Shown here: positions 44,276-54,357 of the stretch, in pieces
Numbering within the stretch: the first letter of the stretch is position 1
Layout: the number at the start of each line of letters is the position of its first letter
Assembly: GCF_014698045.1 (NCBI RefSeq)
Contig: NZ_JACJSE010000001.1
Coordinates: 62,001 to 126,000, forward strand
Direction of reading: 5' to 3'
DNA from: Aulosira sp. FACHB-615
Lineage (GTDB): Bacteria; Cyanobacteriota; Cyanobacteriia; Cyanobacteriales; Nostocaceae
Length of the DNA stretch: 64,000 nucleotides
Notes under the pieces: model-generated
Databases searched by the model: none
What the model saw: the letters and a program-made list of their open reading frames with translations, nothing else
What the model was told of the DNA's origin: nothing
Made by a program: the position numbers and the translations under genes

Positions 44276-45022
44276 TTATTTTTTGACAGCATATAAATTA
44301 AATATCTTGAGTGTAGACGGAATTAAATTATTATGTTCAACAATAATCTGAAAATTTTGACTTTCTAGAAGAGTTTTAATTTGAGATATTCTGTCTTCTA
44401 CGTCATGAACCTCCAGCACTATTTGTTTAATTTTAGTCCAATCATCTTGATTGATGCCTTGCAAAACCTCATATTCGTCACCTTCCACATCAATTTTTAA
44501 TAAATCTATAGATTCAATGGCTAATGAATTGATTACAGAAGATAATGTTTTGATCTCACCTGTAACTTCTTGGCTTGTAAAAAGATATTCTACTATATCT
44601 TGATTCAAAGCCAGATTCATGAATTCTCTTTGCTCTAATTTTTCCCAAGGTCTAGTTGTCGAATTACTAGACATATTGGGATAAAAAGTAAAAGCTGTTT
44701 CTGAAATATTTTCTGAACCTAATCCATAATTTTGTAGAGATATATTTTCCAGAGAATGTAAATTGACATTTGCCCGTAAAACTTCAAATATTGGACGAAT
44801 AGGTTCAAAGGCGAATATCTTTAATGATTTATGCAATTTACTCAAAAATATAGAAAATAATCCTATATTGGCACCAATATCAAAAATGCAGTCACCATCA
44901 TTAATAGTAATTCCATGCTGTAAATATTGCTGTTGAATAAATATTTCTTGATATATATATTCTGTTTCCTCCTTACCAAGATAGTAAATTTCTAAATTAT
45001 TTGGTAAATTTAATTTCTGCAT
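44276..45022 (-). CDS. FkbM-family SAM methyltransferase
   Basis: 248 aa with a class I methyltransferase fold: motif I IFDIGANIGLFSIFLSK at about 46-62, motif II IFAFEPIRPIFEVLRANV at about 69-86 and LLKIDVEGDEYEVLQGI at about 174-190, which is typical of the FkbM family (O-methylation of sugars or polyketides). The gene is AT-rich compared with its neighbours, which might indicate later acquisition. The acceptor is unknown and no glycan genes are adjacent. Confidence 0.88.
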   Translation of the reverse strand: MQKLNLPNNLEIYYLGKEETEYIYQEIFIQQQYLQHGITINDGDCIFDIGANIGLFSIFLSKLHKSLKIFAFEPIRPIFEVLRANVNLHSLENISLQNYGLGSENISETAFTFYPNMSSNSTTRPWEKLEQREFMNLALNQDIVEYLFTSQEVTGEIKTLSSVINSLAIESIDLLKIDVEGDEYEVLQGINQDDWTKIKQIVLEVHDVEDRISQIKTLLESQNFQIIVEHNNLIPSTLKIFNLYAVKK

Positions 45023-45048
45023 AATTTCTGGAAACTATTTAGTAAATA

Positions 45049-45120
45049 TAGGACTTACGCAAGAACCCTCTCTAATCTTCTTAACTTTGCGGTTCGTTTT
45101 TCATGATTTTGCGTAAGTCC
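45049..45120. mobile_element. Short TAGGACTTACGCA element (copy E)
   Basis: TAGGACTTACGCA (45049-45061) and TGCGTAAGTCC (45110-45120) are exact inverted ends around only about 50 bp, the smallest copy. It lies 27 bp upstream of the FkbM start. The rest of the 481-bp gap to 45503 shows no gene. Confidence 0.7.
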
Positions 45121-45503
45121 GGAAATCTTTAATTTATCCTTCTTAACAAAGCTTTTTTGGTTCATCATCGTCTGGTTAATTATAATGCTGTTACACTTTA
45201 TACCACATAACAGATATCTATAATTATATAAAAATGTAAAAATGCGTTTTAAGCACAGTACTTACTACAACTGATTAACTCAAGTGAACTTAAACACTTT
45301 GGGTATATTTAGTCATTCTCAGATTGCTATGAGCAAGAAACTTGAGTTATGGGTTAAGTTGATATGGATCAAAACCCTGGCATCCCTGTGTTTCTTGAAA
45401 AGTCATTAAACTACATAAATACTACCGAAAGAAGGTAGTCAGAATCAAGTTTCATCAGTCATTCTAGAAATAAACCTAGAAACAACACCAGAGGTAAAAG
45501 ATT

Positions 45504-45866
45504 ATGACTATCTCTTTGAATCACACTATAGTTCCTGCTCATGATAAACAAGCATCTGCCCAGTTCTTTGCTGATATTTTTGGTTTAAAAGTTGAACCTA
45601 CTGGTCATTTTGCGGCGGTGCGAGTTAATGACACACTAACACTCGATTTTGATGACAGAAACTCTTTTGAATCTCATCATTATGCTTTTCACGTTAGTGA
45701 TGAGGAATTTGACACTATCTTTGCTAGAGTCCAACAAGCTAATTTGGAGTATAGTAGTGACCCTATGCACCAACACAAAGGCGAAATTAATCATCGCCAA
45801 GGTGGACGCGGTTTTTATTTCTACGACCCAAATGGACATAACCTAGAACTATTGACTCGTGATTGA
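45504..45866 (+). CDS. VOC/glyoxalase-fold protein
   Basis: A 120-aa vicinal-oxygen-chelate protein. It begins ISLNHTIVPAHDKQASAQFF (metal-type His near the start) and ends FYFYDPNGHNLELLTR, the typical second half with a Glu ligand. VOC members include glyoxalases, dioxygenases and resistance proteins; the reaction is not determined. A GAGGT ribosome site precedes the ATG, and a strong terminator follows at 45906. Confidence 0.88.
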   Translation: MTISLNHTIVPAHDKQASAQFFADIFGLKVEPTGHFAAVRVNDTLTLDFDDRNSFESHHYAFHVSDEEFDTIFARVQQANLEYSSDPMHQHKGEINHRQGGRGFYFYDPNGHNLELLTRD

Positions 45867-45905
45867 AGAAAGCCGGAGGAAAAATTAATAAAGAAGCATA
45901 TATTT

Positions 45906-45933
45906 AGCCTGCACAAGCAGGCTTTATTTTTAT
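45906..45933 (+). terminator. Terminator after the VOC gene
   Basis: AGCCTGC (45906-45912) and GCAGGCT (45917-45923) with a 4-nt loop, followed by TTATTTTTAT. Confidence 0.85.
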
Positions 45934-45991
45934 AGTTATAGACTGGAAAGCTGAGGGGTTTATATGCAGATTTTTATAGAATTTGTATGAC

Positions 45992-46918
45992 CTACTGAGC
46001 TTTTTTCCCTAAAGCGATCGCCATTGAACCAGCGACTACCAACACTGCACCAATCATACCTGTCATGGTGATATTTTCTGCGGGAATTAAACCAGGTGTG
46101 AATATTACTACTAACTCAACAGCAATTAAAGTCACTATTGGCGCTAAAGTCAAGACAGCACTAACGCGGGATGCTTCCCAATGTTCTAATGATTCGGCAA
46201 AGGCACCATAAGCAATTAAAGTATTTAAAGCACAAAAAATTAACATTCCCAACTGTAAATTATTTAATTTTAAAATAGTTTCTTGTTTTGCCAAAGGTGT
46301 AAATAATAAAGCCGCACCGCCATAAATCATCATCATGATATTGGGTGAAGATAATGATTGTAATAACTGCTTTTGTGCTAAGGCATAAATAGCCCAAACT
46401 GCTGCACCTACAATTACCAAACCACTACCAAAAATATATGTACTGTGTGCAGTAATTAAATTCGTGATTTGGTCGCGGAAAAATATTAGATAACCACAAA
46501 TTAATACCCCAACTCCAAGCCATTGGCTGAGTGTATAACGTTCGTGAAAAATCACTAACCCACCAAAGCCTAATAACAAAGTCGCTAATTGAATTAATAC
46601 TTCGGCGTTGGCTGGGGATGTCAGTGCCAAACCCTGCATAAAAAAGAAGTAATTAGCCCCTAACATAATTGTAGCGATCGCTAATAACTTCCAAGTCTGA
46701 GAACGCCATTGACGTAATTTTGGTAACTCGCCACGCATTCCCAAATATGCACCGAGTAGTATAAACGACACTAAAAACCGGAACCAAATCACCGTATAGA
46801 CATCCAGTGCTTGCAGTGTCACCGCCAGGGCAATTGGTAAAATTCCCCAGAGAAAAACAGTAAGTAGAGATAATGCCAGCCCTAAACGCCAGCGACCAGA
46901 GTTTTGATGTAATGACAT
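45992..46918 (-). CDS. EamA-family (DMT) transporter
   Basis: 308 aa, ten predicted membrane spans in two EamA halves (first half to about residue 145, second from about 165), with a short basic C-terminus (LGKKAQ). Blocks such as WGILPIALAVTLQALD and WFRFLVSFILLGAYLG are typical of the drug/metabolite transporter superfamily. Substrate unknown; amino acids or metabolites are usual for the family. Confidence 0.88.
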   Translation of the reverse strand: MSLHQNSGRWRLGLALSLLTVFLWGILPIALAVTLQALDVYTVIWFRFLVSFILLGAYLGMRGELPKLRQWRSQTWKLLAIATIMLGANYFFFMQGLALTSPANAEVLIQLATLLLGFGGLVIFHERYTLSQWLGVGVLICGYLIFFRDQITNLITAHSTYIFGSGLVIVGAAVWAIYALAQKQLLQSLSSPNIMMMIYGGAALLFTPLAKQETILKLNNLQLGMLIFCALNTLIAYGAFAESLEHWEASRVSAVLTLAPIVTLIAVELVVIFTPGLIPAENITMTGMIGAVLVVAGSMAIALGKKAQ

Positions 46919-47120
46919 GCAGTTATGGTATCAAATCTTCACCTGTTCATGCAGATTAAGTGGTGGCATACCAGCAGAAGTATTTTTATACATCAGTGCA
47001 GTAAATCCTATTAATTTTCTGTAATATTTTTAGCTTGGAAAAGTTAGTAAAATCCTATACATTTAAAATCAAGCTAGTAGCTTTTGTGGAAAATATGGAT
47101 ATTTTGTGGCAACAAAAAAC

Positions 47121-49190
47121 ATGGAAATTATTCCTTTGCTCATTTCGGTAATATTCATTACCAGCTTAATTCTGTACTTCTTACTTACTTCTCAGAGTAG
47201 ATGGCAAAATAAAAAGAAAATTGAACTTTTGCCATCTCCACGAGTGAGATCGAGGTTTTATAAAGGGATGATCATTGCGGCGATCGCTATGTTCGCCATT
47301 ATCGCCGGAAACACCGTCTCAGCACAAGTTGCACGACCCCTAGCTTCCCTCAAAACAGTCCAAGTTCCAGAACCTGACAACCTCAAAGACTTTGTGAAAA
47401 ATAAAGTCGCCGCCATCAAGTTAGGTAAAGCACTGTTTTGGGATATGCAAGTAGGTAGTGATGGCGTGACTGCATGTGCAAGTTGTCACTTCCATGCAGG
47501 TGCTGACAATAGATCCAAAAATCAGATTGCGCCTGGACTATTACGACTTAACATCGATCAAACAGAAAATCCAGATCCAGTATTTGATGTTGGTGGCGCA
47601 CCCAACTATCAACTCCAGCCAGAAGATTTTCCGTTCCAGACGAATGATATCGTTTCTTCTCAAGGTGTCTTCAATAGTGAGTTTGTTGATGTGATACCTG
47701 GTAATGCCCAAGATCAAGTAAACCTCGTACCAGATCCCATATTTAACGTCGGAGGTACAAATGTGCGCCGCGTTGAACCGCGTAACACACCCACTGTAAT
47801 TGATTCCGTATTTAACTTCCGCAACTTCTGGGACGGTAGAGCGCAGGAAATTTTCAACGGAGTTAACCAATTTGGCTTGAGAGACCCCAACGCTTATGTA
47901 GTGAAAGCCACTACTCCCAGTCATCTAGAATTTGTGAAAGTTAGCCTTAACCATGCCTCTTTAGCTTCCCAAGCCGTCGGCCCACCAATCAGTTCTTTTG
48001 AAATGTCAGCTAATGGCCGCACCTTTGAAGAAATTGGTGATAAGTTTGGGTCAGTTAATCAAAAAACTCACCGTTTTCGTAGAGGTAAGAAACTACCCAG
48101 AAAATTAGGGAAAAAGTTGCTTCCCTTAAGACCGTTAGGTAAACAGATAGTCCATCCCCAAGATAGTGTCTTAGGCCAAGATAGTCGCTCACCCCGAACT
48201 GGACTGCAAGCTTTTAGCTATCAACAACTAATTGCTCAAGCATTTAAACCTGAATGGTGGGCATCTAATCGGATGATCCAAGTCAATTCTGACGGTAGCC
48301 GAACTTTTGTCAATAAGCCAGACCGTTCCTTACAAACTAATGAGTACACACTCATGGAGTACAACTTCCCATTGTTTTTTGGACTGGCGATCCAACTGTA
48401 CGAATCTACACTCATTGCTGACGATACACCACTTGACCGCTTTTTAGAAGGAAATACCAGTGCGTTAAGCGCCCAGCAGCAAAGCGGAAAACTCCTGTTT
48501 GAAGGTAAAGCTCAATGCACTATTTGTCATAATGGGGCAGAACTTACCAGGGCTTCCGTTAGTGCTGTAGAGCAACAACGTATTGGGATACTAACCATTC
48601 CCAACTTTCCCCGAATTATCTTTGACAATGGTTTCTTCAACATTGGTGTAAGACCAACACTCGAAGATGTTGGTGTTGGTAGTAAAGATCCCTTTGGTAA
48701 TCCACTCTCAGAATCACGATTATCTTTGTTAGGGACTTTTACACAATTGTTGGGTTCGGAAGCGAATATTACTGTGACTAGCAGTGATTTAATACTTGCA
48801 GATGGTAGTTTTAAGACACCAGGACTCCGCAACATTGAACTTACCGCGCCTTACTTCCACAATGGTGGTTACTTGACTCTGCAACAACTTGTGGAATTTT
48901 ACAATCGTGGCGGAGACTTTCGTCGGCAAAGCGCCCTCGCTCAGTTAAATCTCACAGACGCAGAAAAAGCCGATTTAGTGGCATTTCTCCAAGCCCTGAC
49001 TGATGAGCGAGTTCGCTATGATCAAGCTCCCTTCGACCACCCACAATTGTTCGTTCCTAATGGTCATCCGGGTGATTCAATCGCTGTCACCAACGATGGT
49101 ACAGGTAAAGCTACAGATAGCTTCCTAGAAATTCCGGCTGTTGGTAAATTTGGTGGCAATGGTACACCTAACTTCTTAGCAAATCAGTAG
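47121..49190 (+). CDS. Di-haem cytochrome c peroxidase-family protein
   Basis: 689 aa from ATG 47121 (a GTG at 47106 would add 5). It has two c-type haem motifs, CASCHFHAG at about residue 118 and CTICHNGAE near residue 463, as in bacterial cytochrome c peroxidase/MauG-type enzymes. Two hydrophobic stretches open the protein (residues about 5-25 and 50-67); the second looks like a cleavable signal (ending TVSAQV), the first an extra anchor. Between the haem sites there is an unusual very basic segment (HRFRRGKKLPRKLGKKLLPL at about 315-334). It is much longer than the common 320-aa CcpA type. A terminator follows at 49227. Confidence 0.88.
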   Translation: MEIIPLLISVIFITSLILYFLLTSQSRWQNKKKIELLPSPRVRSRFYKGMIIAAIAMFAIIAGNTVSAQVARPLASLKTVQVPEPDNLKDFVKNKVAAIKLGKALFWDMQVGSDGVTACASCHFHAGADNRSKNQIAPGLLRLNIDQTENPDPVFDVGGAPNYQLQPEDFPFQTNDIVSSQGVFNSEFVDVIPGNAQDQVNLVPDPIFNVGGTNVRRVEPRNTPTVIDSVFNFRNFWDGRAQEIFNGVNQFGLRDPNAYVVKATTPSHLEFVKVSLNHASLASQAVGPPISSFEMSANGRTFEEIGDKFGSVNQKTHRFRRGKKLPRKLGKKLLPLRPLGKQIVHPQDSVLGQDSRSPRTGLQAFSYQQLIAQAFKPEWWASNRMIQVNSDGSRTFVNKPDRSLQTNEYTLMEYNFPLFFGLAIQLYESTLIADDTPLDRFLEGNTSALSAQQQSGKLLFEGKAQCTICHNGAELTRASVSAVEQQRIGILTIPNFPRIIFDNGFFNIGVRPTLEDVGVGSKDPFGNPLSESRLSLLGTFTQLLGSEANITVTSSDLILADGSFKTPGLRNIELTAPYFHNGGYLTLQQLVEFYNRGGDFRRQSALAQLNLTDAEKADLVAFLQALTDERVRYDQAPFDHPQLFVPNGHPGDSIAVTNDGTGKATDSFLEIPAVGKFGGNGTPNFLANQ

Positions 49191-49226
49191 ATTAGCTAAG
49201 TAACGTTAACAGTTTATCTTTCTGTT

Positions 49227-49254
49227 ACCCCTGTTTTTTTACAGGGGTTTTTTT
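49227..49254 (+). terminator. Strong terminator after the peroxidase gene
   Basis: ACCCCTGT (49227-49234) and ACAGGGGT (49241-49248) with a T loop, followed by a T tract to 49254. The rest of the 646-bp gap before 49837 is AT-rich, with C-rich ACCTGTCACC-type copies at about 49345-49375 and no gene. Confidence 0.9.
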
Positions 49255-49836
49255 GATAAAGCACAACAATTTTCATTCGTTTTTAATATAGCAGTAGCCA
49301 AATTGGTTAGGACATGGATAAATAATCAAACTAAAGCCTTTAACCCTGTCACCTGTCACCCCTCACCTGTCCCCTGCTATATTTACCAACCTACATCTTA
49401 AAAATTGATTAATTTTTGATTATTGAGTTTAATTTCCAGAGTCCCAAGATAGAAGTATAAAGTAGTATGTATAGCTTATTGACGAAAGTACTGAGTTAAA
49501 GCTAAATTTCAGGCAGTAAGAATTTATTTTTAGGTTTAAAAATTATTATTTATCAGGAAAATTATATTTTTGAAAATTATTCGCCAAAATTGTGTAATTT
49601 CTACCAGTATCTTGAATTTGCTGATGACACAATCATACTTACTATTGATTTGCTAAGGAATTGTTAGGAACAATACTCTACAACTAGATAATAATCCCAA
49701 AAAACTGAAGCCAAAAGTCTGTCTGGAAATTTCAGACAACTGTATGTCTTTTTAGGTTGCTTTTACTGATGGCAGCCAAAAATTTCATTTGTAAAAATTA
49801 AAAATTAACTCGTAAATCTTATCAGGGCGGAGCTAA

Positions 49837-52755
49837 ATGAATAAAGTAACTTTTTATGTAATTTTGCTGCACGGATTCTTGTTCGGGATAGCAACTGCTA
49901 ATGCCGAGTCGCCGCGTAGTCACAAAGACACAAAAGCCGTACCTGTTAACCAGATTGCAGAAGTTACGCCTACCAAAAATAGTACAAATCCTACCTGGAA
50001 AAAACTACCGTCACCACAAGTTTGGGTGATTAATCAAGATAAAAAAGTCGAAAGTCAGCCATTTACTTGGGTAGTTAACAATCTTAAACAAGCAGACAAA
50101 CAGCCATTTTTAGAAGTTGGGAAACCCAGCATTCAGCCAGAAAAAAAGCCGACTTCTCCAGCAAAACCAGCAACAAAGGATGATTTAGAAGCCTTTGACG
50201 AAGTAGTTAAAGATGCAGAAAAAAAAGAGGGACTTTTCACCATCTATCGCAGTGCCAAAAAGAATAAAATTTATCTGGAAATTAAACCAGAACAGTTAAA
50301 TAATAATTTCTTAGCCACAGCCACACTTGAGTCGGGAATTGGGGAACGTGGTATTTACAGTGGTATACCTTTGCAAGATTTTTTGTTTTATTGGCAGAGG
50401 GTGGATGAAAAATTACACTTTGTGGTGCGTAATGTTAATTTTCGCACGCGGGAAGGAGATCCCCAAGCGCGATCGCTTGCCCGTTCGTTTAGCGATTCGA
50501 CTCTCTACATGCTACCCATCAAAAGCATTCATCCCCAACGCAAAACTATCCTTGTTGACCTCAGTGATTTGCTACTTTCCGACTTAGCGGGATTATCTGC
50601 CAGTTTGGGTATAACCGTCACCACAGACCAATCTTACTTCGGTAATGCCAAAGCCTTTCCCAACAACATCGAAATTGAGTCGGTATTAAATTTTTCTAGT
50701 GGTGCGACTAGCAGCCGAGATAATCAAAAGCTGAATTTCGCTTCCCTGGCTGATGACCGTGGCTTTACCTTGCGTGTCCACTACAGCCTCTCACAATTAC
50801 CTAATAATAATTACCGCCCCCGTTTAGCAGATGAACGAGTTGGTTATTTCATCACCGCTTACCAAGATTTAACTAAAGATAGTGGTGATCCCTTTGTACG
50901 TTATATTAATCGCTGGAATTTAGAAAAAGCCGACCCCACAGCCGCGATTTCCCGTCCCAAAAAACCGATTGTTTTCTGGATTGATAATGCAGTTCCTTTA
51001 GAATACCGTGAGGCCATTAAAGAAGGCATCTTAATGTGGAATACAGCCTTCCTCAAAGCCGGATTTAAAGATGCCATTGAAGCCAAACAAATGCCAGATA
51101 ACGCCAATTGGGACCCGGCAGATATTCGCTACAACACTATTCGCTGGATAAACACCGTCGATGGTTATTTTGCAATGGGGCCATCCCGCGTTAACCCCCT
51201 CACCGGAGAAATTTTAGATGCAGATATTTTAGTTGATGCGAGTTTTGTGCGGGCATTAAAAAGTGAATATCGCAAAATTGTCCAACCGAACCAAAATCAA
51301 AATCGCACATCTTTATCAGCTTGGATGCAAAATCGCTTTCTTTGCGGTGGCGACAATTCCCAGCCCACAGGAAATGGCTTACTTCGCAATTTATCAAAAC
51401 TCGCTGGGGAATATGATTTGTGTTATGGCATGGAAGCTGCGAATCAATTTGCCTTTGGTTCTTTGGCAATGACACTGTTAAAAGATGGTACACCCAGCCA
51501 AGAGCAACAAAAAGAATATATCAATCAATATTTACGGTTAATTATTGCCCACGAAGTTGGTCATACACTGGGTTTGCGCCATAACTTTCGCGGTAGTACC
51601 CTGCTACCACCCCAGGAGATGAACAATAAAGATGTCACCCACCGTAAAGGTTTAACATCTTCGGTAATGGATTACATTCCCCCGAATATTGCACCCCAAG
51701 GCACAAAGCAGGGCGATTATTTTCCCAGTGCGGTGGGGGTTTATGATGAATGGGCAATTAAATATGGTTATATCTCCACTAGGGCGAGTAATCCCATTGC
51801 CGAAAAACCATTGTTGCAGGAAATTGCCAACCAATCCTCTCAACCAGAGTTGAGTTATTCCACAGACGAAGATGTTTATGACCTCGACCCCACCGCCGAT
51901 GCTTGGGACAATAGTAACAATGTGATGGTTTATGCCCAATGGCAGTTAGACAATTCGCGGGTGATGTGGGAACGTCTCAACCGGGGTTATCCGACGGCTG
52001 GGGAAAGCTACAGCGATGTCAGCGAACGCTTTAGTACAGTGTTGGGCAATTATTTTCAACAAATTTATTATGTGAGTAAATATATTGGCGGACAATCTTT
52101 TTACCGCATCAAAGGTGCTGATGTAGACTCTAGTAAACTGAGTGGACAAAATCGTTTACCATTTCAACCAGTCCCCGTAGAAGAACAACGGCAAGCTTTA
52201 AAAACACTGCAAAAGTATGTGTTTGCCGAAGATGCCTTAAAATTTTCCCCAGATTTATTGAATAAATTAGCACCTTCTCGGTGGCGGCACTGGGGCAGTT
52301 ATCCCCGCATCGGACGGTTAGATTATCCAATTCATGAGTTGGTTTTATTCTTGCAGAGCGCGGTTTTGCGCGATTTACTTTCAAGCGATCGCCTCTACCG
52401 TCTCAAGGATTTGGAACTCAAAGCTCAATCAGGGCAAGCACTGACATTACCTGAGTTATTTGACACACTCCAGTCAGGAATTTGGACAGAAGTCATCACA
52501 CCGAAAAAACCAGCTTTGCAAATCTCCAGTATGCGACGAGGTTTGCAGAGAGAATACTTGGATATTTTAATTAGTATGGTGTTGCGGAAAGATAATGTCC
52601 CCGAAGATGCGCGGACTTTAGCTTGGTACAAACTCAAGCAATTAGATGAAAAACTCGCTCAAGTAAGTTCCCAAGATGAATATAGCAAAGCTCATATTCT
52701 TGAAACACGCGATCGCATTACCAAAGCCTTGAATGCACCATTGCAAGGAAATTAG
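49837..52755 (+). CDS. Secreted zinc metalloprotease (DUF5117/DUF4953 type)
   Basis: 972 aa. A signal peptide (NKVTFYVILLHGFLFGIATA) ends near NAES. A Pro/Lys-rich linker follows to about residue 125, then the DUF5117-like part (LFTIYRSAKKNKIYLEI) and the catalytic region with HEVGHTLGLRHNF at about 572-584, the HExxHxxGxxH zinc site of metzincins, followed by SSVMDYIPPNIAP (Met-turn). It would act in the periplasm or outside the cell; substrate unknown. The gene has its own start (GGGCGGAGCTAA before ATG) and a palindrome after the stop at 52786. Confidence 0.88.
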   Translation: MNKVTFYVILLHGFLFGIATANAESPRSHKDTKAVPVNQIAEVTPTKNSTNPTWKKLPSPQVWVINQDKKVESQPFTWVVNNLKQADKQPFLEVGKPSIQPEKKPTSPAKPATKDDLEAFDEVVKDAEKKEGLFTIYRSAKKNKIYLEIKPEQLNNNFLATATLESGIGERGIYSGIPLQDFLFYWQRVDEKLHFVVRNVNFRTREGDPQARSLARSFSDSTLYMLPIKSIHPQRKTILVDLSDLLLSDLAGLSASLGITVTTDQSYFGNAKAFPNNIEIESVLNFSSGATSSRDNQKLNFASLADDRGFTLRVHYSLSQLPNNNYRPRLADERVGYFITAYQDLTKDSGDPFVRYINRWNLEKADPTAAISRPKKPIVFWIDNAVPLEYREAIKEGILMWNTAFLKAGFKDAIEAKQMPDNANWDPADIRYNTIRWINTVDGYFAMGPSRVNPLTGEILDADILVDASFVRALKSEYRKIVQPNQNQNRTSLSAWMQNRFLCGGDNSQPTGNGLLRNLSKLAGEYDLCYGMEAANQFAFGSLAMTLLKDGTPSQEQQKEYINQYLRLIIAHEVGHTLGLRHNFRGSTLLPPQEMNNKDVTHRKGLTSSVMDYIPPNIAPQGTKQGDYFPSAVGVYDEWAIKYGYISTRASNPIAEKPLLQEIANQSSQPELSYSTDEDVYDLDPTADAWDNSNNVMVYAQWQLDNSRVMWERLNRGYPTAGESYSDVSERFSTVLGNYFQQIYYVSKYIGGQSFYRIKGADVDSSKLSGQNRLPFQPVPVEEQRQALKTLQKYVFAEDALKFSPDLLNKLAPSRWRHWGSYPRIGRLDYPIHELVLFLQSAVLRDLLSSDRLYRLKDLELKAQSGQALTLPELFDTLQSGIWTEVITPKKPALQISSMRRGLQREYLDILISMVLRKDNVPEDARTLAWYKLKQLDEKLAQVSSQDEYSKAHILETRDRITKALNAPLQGN

Positions 52756-52785
52756 CTGGGGCTTATCCAGGCTCGTCGTACAACA

Positions 52786-52818
52786 AGATCCCCGACTTCT
52801 CAAAGAAGTCGGGGATCT
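52786..52818 (+). terminator. 15-bp perfect hairpin after the metalloprotease gene
   Basis: AGATCCCCGACTTCT (52786-52800) pairs exactly with AGAAGTCGGGGATCT (52804-52818), loop CAA. It has no T tract. The same core (CCCCGACT...AGTCGGGG) is at 5997-6029. Confidence 0.6.
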
Positions 52819-52925
52819 GAGGCACTTTAATCAAGGAACATTCTTTCATCAGAAACGATATGATATGTCATTTCTCCATGAAATAGTACAGACTGGAAGA
52901 TAAATTCCAGTACAGACAACAATCT

Positions 52926-54284
52926 ATGACAATTGCGGTCTCAACTAAGTACAACTTCCTGCCTCGCTTTTACAAACTGGCCAGCATTAGTATGCTATCT
53001 AACATGATGGTTCCCTTAGCTGGTTTGGTGGATATTGCCTTTTTAGGACACTTGGCAGATATCCGTCACTTGGCGGGAGTTATTTTAGCCACAATTATTT
53101 TTGACTACCTTTACCGGGTGTTGAAATTTCTACGTTCTAGTGTCAATGCGCTGACTGCACAAGCGGTTGGACTCGATGACCACAAAGCCGTACTCTTGGC
53201 AGGGATACGCAGTGGCTTAATAGCCTTGGGAATTGGCTTATTAATTCTGTTGTTACAATACCCCTTACAAAAAATTGGCTTTACGATTCTGAGCGGTTCC
53301 CCAGAAATTGAAATTGCTGGGGCTGATTATTTCCAAGCCAGAATTTGGGGAGCGCCAGCCGTCTTGCTGAATTTTGTCTTTATTGGCTGGTTTATGGGAC
53401 AAGAAAAGAATAGCGTTGTCCTTGCCATGTCGGTAATTGGTAATGGCTCGAATGTGGTGTTGGACTATTTGATGATTTCGCTTTGGGGTTGGGAAAGTAT
53501 GGGGGCTGGACTAGCCACAGCCATTAGTCAATATCTAGCATTATTAACAGGCATTATCTATGCCTGCTTTACTATTCCCTGGCAAACATTACCCGCCGCT
53601 TTCCAAGAAGTGTTTGATTGGGTGGCTCTCAAAGATACGGTGGCGCTGAAAAGTAATATTCTCATCCGCTTTGTCGTGCTGATTTCCACTTATGCTATCT
53701 TCACCAACTTGAGTGCAGCAATGGGAACGGAAATCTTAGCCGAGAACGGTTTGCTATTACAAATTGCTTTATTAAGTCAGTTCACAGTCCAAGGTGTGGG
53801 AATGACAACTCAAACCTTGACTGGTAACTTTTATAGCAAAGGTGCCAAAGAACAAATGACAGCATTACTGACTGTTTCTGTATTGACCAGTTTAGTGATT
53901 GCTTTGGGTTTTGCTGTTGTTTCAGTGCTGTTTCCCGATACAGTATTTGGGCTATTAACTAATCACGCCGAAGTCAACAAACATATCAGTACTTATACAA
54001 TTTGGTTACTGCCATTGTTGGGATTGACCGCCATTGCCTTTATGTTAGAAGGTTATTTCATTGGTTTAAAAGAAGGTGCAACCTTACGTAATGCAGTTTT
54101 AATTGCTTTTAGCTGTGGCTTTGTGCCTGTAGCGATCGCAGCTTGGTATATTCACAATAACTCCTTACTGTGGATGTCGCTGGTAGCTTATATGGCAATT
54201 AATCTCACAGTCTTAGCAGTCCAAATACCCCGGACACTTGGTAGCCCAACACTCGAAAATCAACAACCCCTACCATCTAGTTAG
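52926..54284 (+). CDS. MATE-family efflux transporter (DinF-like)
   Basis: 452 aa with twelve predicted membrane spans. Typical MATE blocks are SISMLSNMMVPLAGLVDIAFLG in part (residues about 20-40), LRSSVNALTAQAVG, IWGAPAVLLNFVFIGWFMGQ and AIAFMLEGYFIGLKEG. MATE proteins export cationic compounds or metabolites using Na+ or H+ gradients; the substrate is unknown. The LpxB-like gene follows after 73 bp on the same strand. Confidence 0.92.
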   Translation: MTIAVSTKYNFLPRFYKLASISMLSNMMVPLAGLVDIAFLGHLADIRHLAGVILATIIFDYLYRVLKFLRSSVNALTAQAVGLDDHKAVLLAGIRSGLIALGIGLLILLLQYPLQKIGFTILSGSPEIEIAGADYFQARIWGAPAVLLNFVFIGWFMGQEKNSVVLAMSVIGNGSNVVLDYLMISLWGWESMGAGLATAISQYLALLTGIIYACFTIPWQTLPAAFQEVFDWVALKDTVALKSNILIRFVVLISTYAIFTNLSAAMGTEILAENGLLLQIALLSQFTVQGVGMTTQTLTGNFYSKGAKEQMTALLTVSVLTSLVIALGFAVVSVLFPDTVFGLLTNHAEVNKHISTYTIWLLPLLGLTAIAFMLEGYFIGLKEGATLRNAVLIAFSCGFVPVAIAAWYIHNNSLLWMSLVAYMAINLTVLAVQIPRTLGSPTLENQQPLPSS

Positions 54285-54357
54285 TTGAAGTAGAGAATTG
54301 CACTCACACATACCACTAATATTTTTTCCTTTTGCCTTTGGACTTTTGCCATAAATC

